Below are positions 6,012-12,528 of a stretch of 12,528 nucleotides of DNA, in pieces. The stretch is from Methylococcaceae bacterium. GTDB lineage: Bacteria > Pseudomonadota > Gammaproteobacteria > Methylococcales > Methylomonadaceae. Under the pieces are notes generated by a model that was given only the letters and a program-made list of their open reading frames with translations, searched no databases and was not told the DNA's origin. Position 1 is the stretch's first letter; every line of letters begins with the position of its first letter. The stretch lies in the NCBI GenBank assembly GCA_947506075.1, contig CANNNN010000037.1, forward strand, positions 1 to 12,528. Reading direction: 5' to 3'. Both the position numbers and the translations under genes were made by a program.

Positions 6012-8621
6012 ATGAGTAATAAAACAGTACGGCAATTAGCTGAGGTTGTAAAAATACCTCTGGAACGATTATTAGAGCAACTGAAAGAAGCGGGTTTGTC
6101 TGCGAGTGCTGCTGATGATGTGATCAATGAAGACGAAAAGATGCAGCTGCTTGCGCATTTGCGCAAACGCCATGGTAAGGATGAGGGCGCGGCAGAGGGT
6201 ACGCTGAAAAGGGTGACCTTAAAGCGTAGAACGGTCAGTGAGCTTAAACAGGCGAGCGCCCCCGGTACGTCGACCAAAACGATCAGCGTTGAGGTTCGCA
6301 AGCAGAAAACCTATGTGAAGCGTGAAGTAGCCGATTCTGATGAGCAGCGAAACCTGGAGCTGGCTAAAGCAGCTCTTAATGAACAGATTGCTCAGCAAGC
6401 CGAAACGCTTCCTGTGATCGAAGAGCAGGTTAGTGCGCCGGCAGTCATTTTGGAACAGGACGTGCCTGGAGTTGTGGCAGTCGTTGAAGCTGAACCAGCT
6501 ATACCAGTTGAAACACCTGCCCCGGCCTTTGCAGTTGCAGCGGAGATTGAAGATATTCCGGTTAAGGAAGAGCCTAAAGTTGATCTTGAAGCGCAGGCCA
6601 AAATCAAGGCATCCGCAGAAACTAGAAAAAAACAGCAGGAAAAAGATCTACGCCTAGAAGAGTCAATCAAGAAAAATGCCGACAAAGTAAGGCAGCAGGC
6701 CTCTGCCAAGCAAGAAGTGCTGCATAGAAAAAAACAGGAAGAAAGTACGCGTGCCGGAGCAGGCAGAGAGGCTAAAAGGCCCAAGAAAAAAGGCAAGAAA
6801 GCTGAACGTGTCACCGTGAAAAATGATGGCAAGCATCAATTTGAAATGCCGGTTGAACCTGTGATCAAAGAGGTCACCATACCGGAAATGATTATCGTGT
6901 CTGACCTTGCTCAGAAGATGAGTGTCAAGGCCGCGATGGTGATTAAGCAGCTGATGAAACTTGGCATTATGGCGACGATTAATCAGAGCATCGATCAGGA
7001 AACAGCGGTTATTTTGGTTGAAGAAATGGGTCACAAAGCGATTATGCAGAGTGATGACGATCTTGAGCAGGAAATGCTGGCCGAGGCGCAAGAAGAAGAC
7101 ACTCGCATCGCTCTCCCTAGGGCGCCGATTGTTACCATCATGGGTCATGTTGACCACGGTAAAACTTCGCTGCTGGATTATATTCGTAAAACTCGGGTTG
7201 CCGCCGGTGAAGCGGGCGGAATTACCCAGCATATTGGCGCGTATCAGGTAAAAACTGACCACGGTTCGGTCACCTTTTTAGATACCCCGGGTCACGCCGC
7301 ATTTACTGCGATGCGTGCCCGAGGCGCGGACGTGACCGATGTGGTGATCGTGGTGGTTGCTGCGGATGATGGTGTGATGCCGCAAACCAAGGAAGCGGTA
7401 GAGCACGCCAGAGCGGCCAATGTGCCTATCATTGTCGCGATGAATAAGATCGATAAGCCCGACGCGAATCCGGACAAGGTCATGCAGGAACTGTCTACGA
7501 TCAACGTGCTAGCGGAAGAGTGGGGCGGCGATGTGCAGTTCCTGAAAATCTCGGCAAAAACCGGTGAAGGCATCGATGAATTGATCGAGGCGCTGATAGT
7601 ACAGACCGAAATCCTTGAATTAAAGGCGCCTATCGAAGGTGCTGCCTCGGGGATTGTTATTGAGTCTAGGCTTGATAAAGGTCGGGGTGTGGTCGCAACG
7701 GTACTGATCCAGAAAGGTACGCTGGAAAGCGGTCAAATGGTGTTATGCGGCCAGGAGTATGGTCGGGTTCGAGCCATGTTTAACGAGAATGGCGTCACTA
7801 TCAAAAGCGCCGGACCATGTGCGCCGGTTGAGATTTTAGGTCTCTCGGGCACACCGAATGCCGGTGACGAATTTCTGGTCGTGCAAAATGAACGCATTGC
7901 CAAAGATCTGGCCAAGCATAGAGAAGACCGTAAAAAATTGTCCCGTCATGCGGTACAACAGGCCTCCAAACTGGACGAAGTGTTTTCCAGAATGGCGACC
8001 GGTGAGCTTGCCTGCGTCAATCTGGTTATTAAAACCGATGTACAAGGCAGTCTCGAAGCCTTGCGTGGTTCCTTAATGGCCTTATCGAATGACGAAGTCG
8101 AAGTCAAGGTTGTTTTTGGCGGTGTCGGCGGTATTAACGAAGGTGATGCAAATCTGGCCTTGGCTTCAGGCGCGATTTTAATGGGCTTTAATGTTCGGGC
8201 CGATGCGACTGCACGAAAGCTGATCGAAGAAAAAGGTATAGACCTGCATTACTACAGCATCATTTATGAAGCGATTGATGAGGTTAAAAAAGCCATCAGC
8301 GGCATGTTGGCGCCTGAAATCAGAGAGCAGATCGTCGGTCTTGCCGAAGTGCGCGATGTGTTTAAATCGCCAAAATTCGGTGCGGTTGCCGGTTGTATGG
8401 TCGTCGACGGTATTGTGAAGAGAAATCTGCCTATACGGGTCTTGCGTAATAACGTAGTGATATATGAGGGTCAGTTGGAATCTTTACGTCGCTTTAAAGA
8501 TGATGCGGCTGAAGTCAAGATGGGCATGGAATGTGGTATCGGTGTGAAAAACTACAACGATGTACAACCTGGCGATCAGATCGAAGTGTTTGAACGCATC
8601 GAAGTTAAGCGGGAACTGTAA
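6012..8621 (+). CDS. infB: Translation initiation factor IF-2
   Basis: IF2 is the GTPase that brings fMet-tRNA to the 30S subunit and promotes subunit joining. The 869-residue protein (E. coli 890) has an N-terminal IF2N subdomain (about 3-52), a long charged Lys/Glu/Ala-rich linker with an Ala/Pro/Val-rich stretch (about 139-180) and a probable helix (190-245), and a second IF2N domain (about 287-338). The G domain has G1 GHVDHGKT (378-385), G2 GGITQHIGAY (402-411), G3 DTPGH (424-428), G4 NKID (478-481) and G5 SAK (514-516), followed by domains II, III and the fMet-tRNA-binding C-terminal domain (about 765-865). AAGGGG at 5999-6004 is the Shine-Dalgarno, overlapping the nusA stop. The N-terminal linker is the usual variable part of the family. 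Confidence 0.98.
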   Translation: MSNKTVRQLAEVVKIPLERLLEQLKEAGLSASAADDVINEDEKMQLLAHLRKRHGKDEGAAEGTLKRVTLKRRTVSELKQASAPGTSTKTISVEVRKQKTYVKREVADSDEQRNLELAKAALNEQIAQQAETLPVIEEQVSAPAVILEQDVPGVVAVVEAEPAIPVETPAPAFAVAAEIEDIPVKEEPKVDLEAQAKIKASAETRKKQQEKDLRLEESIKKNADKVRQQASAKQEVLHRKKQEESTRAGAGREAKRPKKKGKKAERVTVKNDGKHQFEMPVEPVIKEVTIPEMIIVSDLAQKMSVKAAMVIKQLMKLGIMATINQSIDQETAVILVEEMGHKAIMQSDDDLEQEMLAEAQEEDTRIALPRAPIVTIMGHVDHGKTSLLDYIRKTRVAAGEAGGITQHIGAYQVKTDHGSVTFLDTPGHAAFTAMRARGADVTDVVIVVVAADDGVMPQTKEAVEHARAANVPIIVAMNKIDKPDANPDKVMQELSTINVLAEEWGGDVQFLKISAKTGEGIDELIEALIVQTEILELKAPIEGAASGIVIESRLDKGRGVVATVLIQKGTLESGQMVLCGQEYGRVRAMFNENGVTIKSAGPCAPVEILGLSGTPNAGDEFLVVQNERIAKDLAKHREDRKKLSRHAVQQASKLDEVFSRMATGELACVNLVIKTDVQGSLEALRGSLMALSNDEVEVKVVFGGVGGINEGDANLALASGAILMGFNVRADATARKLIEEKGIDLHYYSIIYEAIDEVKKAISGMLAPEIREQIVGLAEVRDVFKSPKFGAVAGCMVVDGIVKRNLPIRVLRNNVVIYEGQLESLRRFKDDAAEVKMGMECGIGVKNYNDVQPGDQIEVFERIEVKREL

Positions 8622-8626
8622 GACTT

Positions 8627-9073
8627 ATGGCAAGAGAGTTTGGGCGCAATGCCCGCGTATCGTCACAGATGCAAAAAGAGCTGTCGTTAGTTCTGCAGCG
8701 CGATATTGATGATTCAAGGTTGGGCTTTATCACGATTAATGAAGTGGTCGTGACTAAAGATCTCGCTGTCGCAAAAGTCTATGTCACGGTATTGAATGTC
8801 GATGCGGCAGGTAAGAAAGCCAACGTTAAATTGTTGAACGAGTTGTCGCCGGTTATTCGGCATCAATTGGCCAAAAGAATGCGCTTAAGGCATATTTCCG
8901 ATTTGCGGTTTCATTATGATGATTCCTTTGATACCGGCATGCGGGTTTCGGAATTGTTAAGTGATGTGATCCCCTTCGGCTCCGCTCAGGGCACGCCCGA
9001 CGATGTTGATCAGGGCATGCCTGTCGATGTTGATCCGGACAAGGGTGACGAAAATCCGGTTAACGAAGCTTAA
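8627..9073 (+). CDS. rbfA: 30S ribosome-binding factor RbfA
   Basis: RbfA is a KH-fold protein that binds the 30S subunit near helix 1 of 16S rRNA and is needed for late maturation and cold adaptation. The conserved core is residues 1-115: AREFGRNARV with MQKEL at 15-19, DLAVAKVYVT (45-54), RMRLRHISDLRFHYD (84-98) and GMRV (104-107). The C-terminal tail (116-148) is acidic, unlike other RbfA tails, and carries an 8-residue tandem duplication QGTPDDVD/QGMPVDVD (121-136). Its DNA begins with a CCCTTCGGC...CAGGGC segment resembling a dispersed repeat. The ATG is 5 nt after the infB stop with only a weak Shine-Dalgarno inside infB, consistent with coupling. Confidence 0.96.
   Translation: MAREFGRNARVSSQMQKELSLVLQRDIDDSRLGFITINEVVVTKDLAVAKVYVTVLNVDAAGKKANVKLLNELSPVIRHQLAKRMRLRHISDLRFHYDDSFDTGMRVSELLSDVIPFGSAQGTPDDVDQGMPVDVDPDKGDENPVNEA
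8987..9034 (+). repeat. 24-bp tandem duplication in the rbfA tail
   Basis: Positions 8987-9010 and 9011-9034 are adjacent 24-bp copies with three mismatches (CAGGGCA-GCC-G-CGATGTTGAT pattern). Both are in the rbfA frame and encode QGTPDDVD and QGMPVDVD. Divergence at only three positions suggests a fairly recent slippage or duplication. Confidence 0.8.
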
Positions 9074-9091
9074 AAAACATTACCATGAAGA

Positions 9092-9130
9092 CACGACGAA
9101 CATGAAGAGTATCCTTTGATGTTTTTCGTG
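9092..9130. repeat. Degenerate dyad between rbfA and truB
   Basis: The 82-nt rbfA-truB gap contains an imperfect inverted repeat: CACGA and AACAT (9092-9096, 9099-9103) pair with ATGTT and TCGTG (9119-9123, 9126-9130) across a 2-nt internal mismatch and a 15-nt loop. The CACGA/TTCGTG wording resembles a CACGAAG-type intergenic repeat and may be an eroded copy. No promoter or terminator is evident in the gap. Confidence 0.4.
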
Positions 9131-9155
9131 GACGAAATTATTTTTCTAGGTTGAT

Positions 9156-10091
9156 ATGAGCAAACGTAAATCAGGCCTGAATATCCACGGCATATTGCTG
9201 TTGGATAAACGTCTTGGCGTATCTTCAAACCGAGCCTTGCAGGAAGTCAGGCACTTGTTTAATGCCAATAAAGCCGGGCATACCGGTAGCCTTGATCCAT
9301 TGGCCACCGGTTTGTTGCCGCTGTGTTTTGGTGAGGCGACCAAAGTGTCGGGCTTGATGTTGGATGATAATAAGCGTTATCAGGTAGTCGTACAGCTTGG
9401 AATAATGACCGATACCGGAGATCTTGAAGGAACGGTGCTTGAAACTAAGCCCGTGCCTTTGTTAAGCAAAGATCTGATCCTAGCCTGTCTGGAAAAGTTC
9501 ACCGGCGAAATTGACCAAGTTCCCCCGATGTATTCAGCTTTAAAACTTAACGGTAAAAAGCTGTATGAGTTGGCAAGGGCAGGCATAACGGTTGAGCGCA
9601 AAGCAAGGCATATTAAGATATTTGAACTGAAGCTGTTGTCTGATTCACAGGCTCTGGCTAACAGCCCGGATTTGTTGATGTTGGACGTATTTTGTTCAAA
9701 AGGCACATATATTCGCTCGCTGGCCGAAGATATTGGGCATTACTTGGGTTGCGGCGCTACGGTAAAGGAATTGCGCCGACTGGAAGCTGGGCAATTCAAT
9801 ATTAAAGATGCCAAAACCATCGAACAGTTGACAGCCATGGATCAGCAAAGTTTGGCTGCATGCCTGATTAATGTCGATAAGCCACTCGAAGGTCTGCCTG
9901 CTGTGCAGTTGTCTGAGGCGCAGACGGTTAGTATAAAACAGGGGCAGTCGGTTATGTTCCCCGACTTCAGTCTTGTTCCCAAACTGGAGCTAGCGAACAA
10001 GGTGTGTATGTATCATGACGCAGTGTTTTTAGGCTTGGGAGAAATGTCTTTGGATGGTAAACTAGCTCCGAAAAAGTTGTTTAATCTGTAG
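9156..10091 (+). CDS. truB: tRNA pseudouridine(55) synthase TruB
   Basis: TruB isomerises U55 in the T loop of tRNAs to pseudouridine and also acts as a tRNA-folding chaperone. The 311-residue product (E. coli 314) carries the catalytic Asp47 in GHTGSLDPLATGLLP (41-55), the active-site Tyr75 in KRYQ, VPPMYSALK (122-130), and KGTYIRSL (182-189) with its catalytic-site Arg187. A TruB C-terminal (PUA-like) domain follows at about 250-311. The ATG at 9156 has TAGG at 9147-9150 as a modest Shine-Dalgarno. It lies 82 nt after rbfA in the order known from E. coli. Confidence 0.97.
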   Translation: MSKRKSGLNIHGILLLDKRLGVSSNRALQEVRHLFNANKAGHTGSLDPLATGLLPLCFGEATKVSGLMLDDNKRYQVVVQLGIMTDTGDLEGTVLETKPVPLLSKDLILACLEKFTGEIDQVPPMYSALKLNGKKLYELARAGITVERKARHIKIFELKLLSDSQALANSPDLLMLDVFCSKGTYIRSLAEDIGHYLGCGATVKELRRLEAGQFNIKDAKTIEQLTAMDQQSLAACLINVDKPLEGLPAVQLSEAQTVSIKQGQSVMFPDFSLVPKLELANKVCMYHDAVFLGLGEMSLDGKLAPKKLFNL

Positions 10092-10123
10092 TACGAAACT
10101 CTGCTACAGCAGTAAGAATACAT

Positions 10124-10151
10124 CTGTTTCTACACCCTATCGTGGAAACAG
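10124..10151 (+). promoter_or_regulatory. Hairpin in the rpsO leader
   Basis: CTGTTTCTAC (10124-10133) pairs with GTGGAAACAG (10142-10151), 10 bp with one T.G wobble and an 8-nt loop. It lies 66 nt before rpsO and 8 nt before an AAGGAG box, with no T-tract. In E. coli S15 represses its own mRNA by binding leader structure, so this is a candidate part of an S15 operator; this is inference from position only. Confidence 0.45.
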
Positions 10152-10169
10152 TGTACATAAGGAGTCGTT

Positions 10170-10313
10170 ATGTTGACGGCTTTATTTTTAATTTTTAATC
10201 ACCATAGGGATTACAAATGCCATTTACAGCAGAACAAAAAAAAGCAGTCGTCGAAGCCTACCGCCAGTCAGAAACTGATACCGGTTCACCTGAAGTCCAG
10301 GTTGCTTTATTGA
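10170..10313 (+). other. Possible upstream ORF overlapping rpsO
   Basis: AAGGAG (10159-10164) stands 5 nt before an ATG opening a 47-codon frame that starts MLTALFLIFNHH and overlaps the rpsO start by 97 nt in a different frame. The ribosome site is stronger than that of rpsO itself (AGGGA at 10206-10210). The part inside rpsO is probably just a shadow frame. Real translation is unproven; the alternative is that the AAGGAG belongs to regulatory RNA structure. Confidence 0.3.
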
Positions 10314-10486
10314 CCGCACACATCACTCATTTGACACCGCATTTTGCAGAACACAAAAAAGACAACCATTCACGTCGCGGTTTGTTGCGCATGGTTAATC
10401 AGCGTCGTAAGTTGCTGGATTACTTAAAAAATAAAGACTTAACTCGTTACCGCACTTTAATTGAACGTCTTGGTTTACGTAAGTAA
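10217..10486 (+). CDS. rpsO: 30S ribosomal protein S15
   Basis: S15 is a primary binder of the central domain of 16S rRNA and takes part in the B4 intersubunit bridge. The 89-residue product has exactly the usual length. The family's rRNA-contact residues are visible: DTGSPEVQVALL (21-32), His42, and KKDNHSRRGLL (47-57) with Asp49 and Ser52. The C-terminal RRKLLDYLK and LIERLGLRK are canonical. The ATG at 10217 is preceded by AGGGA at 10206-10210. It lies 125 nt after truB, is followed by a terminator and then pnp, as in E. coli, and probably has its own leader control. I could not define a convincing promoter; TTGACG at 10173-10178 has only poorly spaced -10 candidates. Confidence 0.98.
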   Translation: MPFTAEQKKAVVEAYRQSETDTGSPEVQVALLTAHITHLTPHFAEHKKDNHSRRGLLRMVNQRRKLLDYLKNKDLTRYRTLIERLGLRK

Positions 10487-10496
10487 TAGAACAAAG

Positions 10497-10523
10497 AAAC
10501 GGCGCAACCCTTGTGCCGTTTTC
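10497..10523 (+). terminator. Intrinsic terminator between rpsO and pnp
   Basis: AAACGGCGCAA (10497-10507) pairs with TTGTGCCGTTT (10511-10521) around CCC, with one G.T wobble, and ends in a short TTTT run. It corresponds in place to the rpsO terminator of E. coli. The weak T-tract suggests partial read-through into pnp. Confidence 0.82.
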
Positions 10524-10530
10524 GCAGTAG

Positions 10531-10556
10531 GTCGGGTTAGCGTAGCTTAGCCCGAC
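10531..10556. repeat. REP-like palindrome (GTCGGGTTAGCG type) before pnp
   Basis: GTCGGGTTAG (10531-10540) pairs with TTAGCCCGAC (10547-10556) with two G.T wobbles around a 6-nt loop. The wording, GTAGGTCGGGTTAGCGTAGC followed by the inverse, matches a dispersed intergenic repeat type that I recall from many gammaproteobacteria. It lies 44 nt upstream of the pnp start and may double as a leader hairpin. Confidence 0.75.
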
Positions 10557-10577
10557 AACAATGCCTCCCCCCACCAA

Positions 10578-10591
10578 CCTTTACGCAAAGG
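10578..10591 (+). promoter_or_regulatory. Hairpin covering the pnp Shine-Dalgarno
   Basis: CCTTT (10578-10582) is the exact complement of AAAGG (10587-10591) across the 4-nt loop ACGC. AAAGGAA (10587-10593) is the Shine-Dalgarno of pnp, 7 nt before its GTG, so the fold would partly hide it. Five base pairs is short, so the effect may be modest. Confidence 0.4.
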
Positions 10592-10600
10592 AACCCTATA

Positions 10601-12528
10601 GTGAATCCTATCAGGAAAGAATTTCAGTACGGCGATCGACTCGTTAAATTAGAAACTGGTGAAGTAGCGCGTCAAGCTGATGGCGCTGTGATGATCGATG
10701 TAGATGGTACAACGCTGTTGGTTACCGTCGTCGGTAAAAAACAAGCCAGTGGCGGTGACTTTTTTCCGTTGACCGTCAACTATCAAGAAAAAGCTTACGC
10801 AGCTGGAAAAATTCCAGGCGGTTTTTTCAAGAGAGAAGGTCGTCCTAGCGAAAAAGAGACTTTAACGTCTCGTCTGATTGACCGTCCTATTCGTCCTCTT
10901 TTCCCAGAGGGCTATACCAACGAAGTTCAGATCATTGCAACTGTCGTATCCTTGAATCCAGAAGTTGATCCAGAAATTGCTGCATTATTGGGCGCTTCGG
11001 CTGCATTGGCAGTATCTGGCTTGCCTTTTAACGGCCCGGTAGGCGCAGCCACTGTTGGATATAAAGACGGCGAATATCTGTTAAATCCGACTCCTGCGAC
11101 CTTAAAAGAATCCAAGCTGCAATTGGTTGTTGCCGGCACCGCTCATGCGGTATTGATGGTTGAATCCGAAGCCGACAATCTGTCAGAAGAAATCATGCTG
11201 GGCGCGGTATTATTCGGTCATGAGCAAATGCAAGTTGCGATTAATGCAATCAATGAATTTGCAGCAGCAGCAGGTGCAGGCGTTGTCGAATGGGTAGCTC
11301 CAGAAGTCAACGCCGAACTGAAAAAATTGGTTACAGCAGAAGTTGAAGCAGGCATCAAAGCGGCTTATCAAGTCGCCGAAAAACTGGTCAGACAAGAGCA
11401 ACTGAAAGAAATCAGAAACGCTGCCGTTGCAAAACTGGTGGCGAATGGCGAGTATGCAGAAAGTGACATACGCGGCATTATCGAACATCTGGAATACAGC
11501 ATCGTGCGTAACGCCATTCTTAACGAAGGTAAACGTATCGACGGTCGTGCCTTGGACAAGATCAGACCGATTACGGTCAGAACCGGCGTATTGCCTAGAA
11601 CCCATGGTTCGGCGTTGTTTACGCGCGGCGAAACTCAGGCTCTGGTTATCGCAACATTGGGCACCCAGCGCGATGCGCAAATTATCGATGCGTTGGCCGG
11701 CGAGTACAAAGAACCGTTCATGCTGCATTACAACTTTCCTCCGTACAGCGTAGGCGAAACCGGTTTTGTCGGTTCCCCTAAGCGTCGCGAGATCGGTCAT
11801 GGCCGTTTGGCGAAACGTGGCGTTGCCGCCGTGTTGCCGAATATGGAAGAATTTCCTTACACCATACGTGTAGTTTCAGAAGTCACTGAATCCAACGGCT
11901 CAAGCTCTATGGCTTCGGTTTGCGGAAGCAGCTTGGCGTTGATGGATGCTGGTGTGCCGATTAAATCACCGGTTGCCGGCATCGCGATGGGCCTGATTAA
12001 AGAAGGCGACAGTTTTGCTGTTCTTTCTGACATCATGGGTGATGAAGATCATCTGGGCGACATGGACTTTAAGGTTGCAGGTTCCGTAGACGGTATCACT
12101 GCGCTGCAAATGGACATCAAAATCGATGGCATTACCGCAGAAATCATGAAGTCCGCATTGGAGCAAGCCAAGCACGGACGATTGCATATCCTTGAGGAAA
12201 TGAACAAAGCGTTGTCCAGCACGCGTGAAGAAATGTCCGATTTCGCGCCGCGTATCATCACTTTTAAAATTGATCCTAGCAAAATCCGTGAAGTGATCGG
12301 CAAGGGCGGCGCAACTATCCGCAGCATTACCGAGCAAACCGGCGCCAGTATCGATTTGACCGATGACGGTATCGTTAAAGTGGCCTCTGTTGATAAAGCC
12401 GCCGGTGAAGAGGCGCGTCGTCTTATCGAAGAAATTACCGCAGAAGTTGAAGTCGGTAAAATCTACGAAGGCAAAGTCATTCGCTTAATGGATTTCGGTG
12501 CATTTGTGGCAATCATGCCAGGCAAAGA
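10601..12528 (+). CDS. pnp: Polyribonucleotide nucleotidyltransferase (partial)
   Basis: PNPase is the trimeric phosphorolytic 3'-to-5' exoribonuclease that degrades mRNA and joins the RNA degradosome. The gene starts at GTG 10601 behind AAAGGAA and runs open off the window end, giving 642 codons of a protein normally about 690-710 residues. The first RNase PH-like domain (about 5-145) contains FFKREGRPSE (75-84) and RLIDRPIRPLFPEG (91-104). An all-helical linker follows (about 240-300). The second, catalytic RNase PH domain has THGSALFTRGETQAL (334-348), the SNGSSSMAS phosphate-binding stretch (431-439) and the catalytic Asp481 and Asp487 in DEDHLGDMD. The KH domain has IGKGG (566-570), and the S1 domain begins near 620 and is cut by the window edge. 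No frameshift is seen. Confidence 0.97.
   Translation, partial: MNPIRKEFQYGDRLVKLETGEVARQADGAVMIDVDGTTLLVTVVGKKQASGGDFFPLTVNYQEKAYAAGKIPGGFFKREGRPSEKETLTSRLIDRPIRPLFPEGYTNEVQIIATVVSLNPEVDPEIAALLGASAALAVSGLPFNGPVGAATVGYKDGEYLLNPTPATLKESKLQLVVAGTAHAVLMVESEADNLSEEIMLGAVLFGHEQMQVAINAINEFAAAAGAGVVEWVAPEVNAELKKLVTAEVEAGIKAAYQVAEKLVRQEQLKEIRNAAVAKLVANGEYAESDIRGIIEHLEYSIVRNAILNEGKRIDGRALDKIRPITVRTGVLPRTHGSALFTRGETQALVIATLGTQRDAQIIDALAGEYKEPFMLHYNFPPYSVGETGFVGSPKRREIGHGRLAKRGVAAVLPNMEEFPYTIRVVSEVTESNGSSSMASVCGSSLALMDAGVPIKSPVAGIAMGLIKEGDSFAVLSDIMGDEDHLGDMDFKVAGSVDGITALQMDIKIDGITAEIMKSALEQAKHGRLHILEEMNKALSSTREEMSDFAPRIITFKIDPSKIREVIGKGGATIRSITEQTGASIDLTDDGIVKVASVDKAAGEEARRLIEEITAEVEVGKIYEGKVIRLMDFGAFVAIMPGK

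Noticed and set aside
6663..7262. 199-codon minus-strand ORF inside infB
   Set aside because: Entirely antisense to conserved infB domains, with no recognisable family; a shadow frame.
11210..11800. 196-codon minus-strand ORF inside pnp
   Set aside because: Cys/Phe-rich low-likelihood protein fully antisense to conserved pnp; a shadow frame.

Overview
This 12.5 kb window reads as core chromosome of a gammaproteobacterium. The order initiator tRNA-Met - rimP - nusA - infB - rbfA - truB - rpsO - pnp is the classic gammaproteobacterial metY-nusA-infB operon followed by rpsO-pnp. The proteins resemble E. coli orthologues closely in length and motifs. The Na+-pumping NADH:quinone reductase genes and the REP-type palindromes are consistent with an aquatic gammaproteobacterium, possibly a Methylococcales methanotroph. 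That lineage guess is an impression, not a demonstrated assignment.

Layout, all genes on the plus strand. (1) Positions 11-1231 hold nqrF, the last structural gene of the nqr operon, followed by an 18-bp perfect palindrome, a strong intrinsic terminator and nqrM, the small Cys-rich Na+-NQR maturation factor; apbE does not lie between them. (2) A REP-like palindrome (1554-1582) precedes a two-CBS-domain protein (1611-2003) and sbcB, exonuclease I (2009-3493). (3) A 270-bp non-coding gap ends in tandem sigma70-like promoters serving the initiator tRNA (3764-3840). (4) Two intrinsic terminators separate the tRNA from rimP. (5) rimP, nusA, infB and rbfA are tightly packed (11-bp overlap, 11-nt gap, 5-nt gap), then truB follows after 82 nt. 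(6) rpsO follows a 125-nt leader with a hairpin and an out-of-frame upstream ORF. It is followed by a terminator, a second REP-like palindrome, and pnp, which starts at a GTG and runs off the window end.

The tRNA-to-pnp block makes the initiation and RNA-processing machinery: initiator tRNA, IF2 that delivers it, RimP and RbfA for 30S maturation, S15 itself, TruB for tRNA Psi55, NusA for elongation and termination control, and PNPase for RNA decay. The terminators, leader hairpins and strong Shine-Dalgarno sites are the likely control points.

I see no novel multi-gene system, mobile element, CRISPR array or defence island. The points worth a second look are non-coding or small: repeat elements (one apparently absorbed into the rbfA C-terminus), the C1:U72 end of the initiator tRNA, the double terminator before rimP, the overlapping upstream ORF at rpsO, and a Shine-Dalgarno hairpin at pnp.
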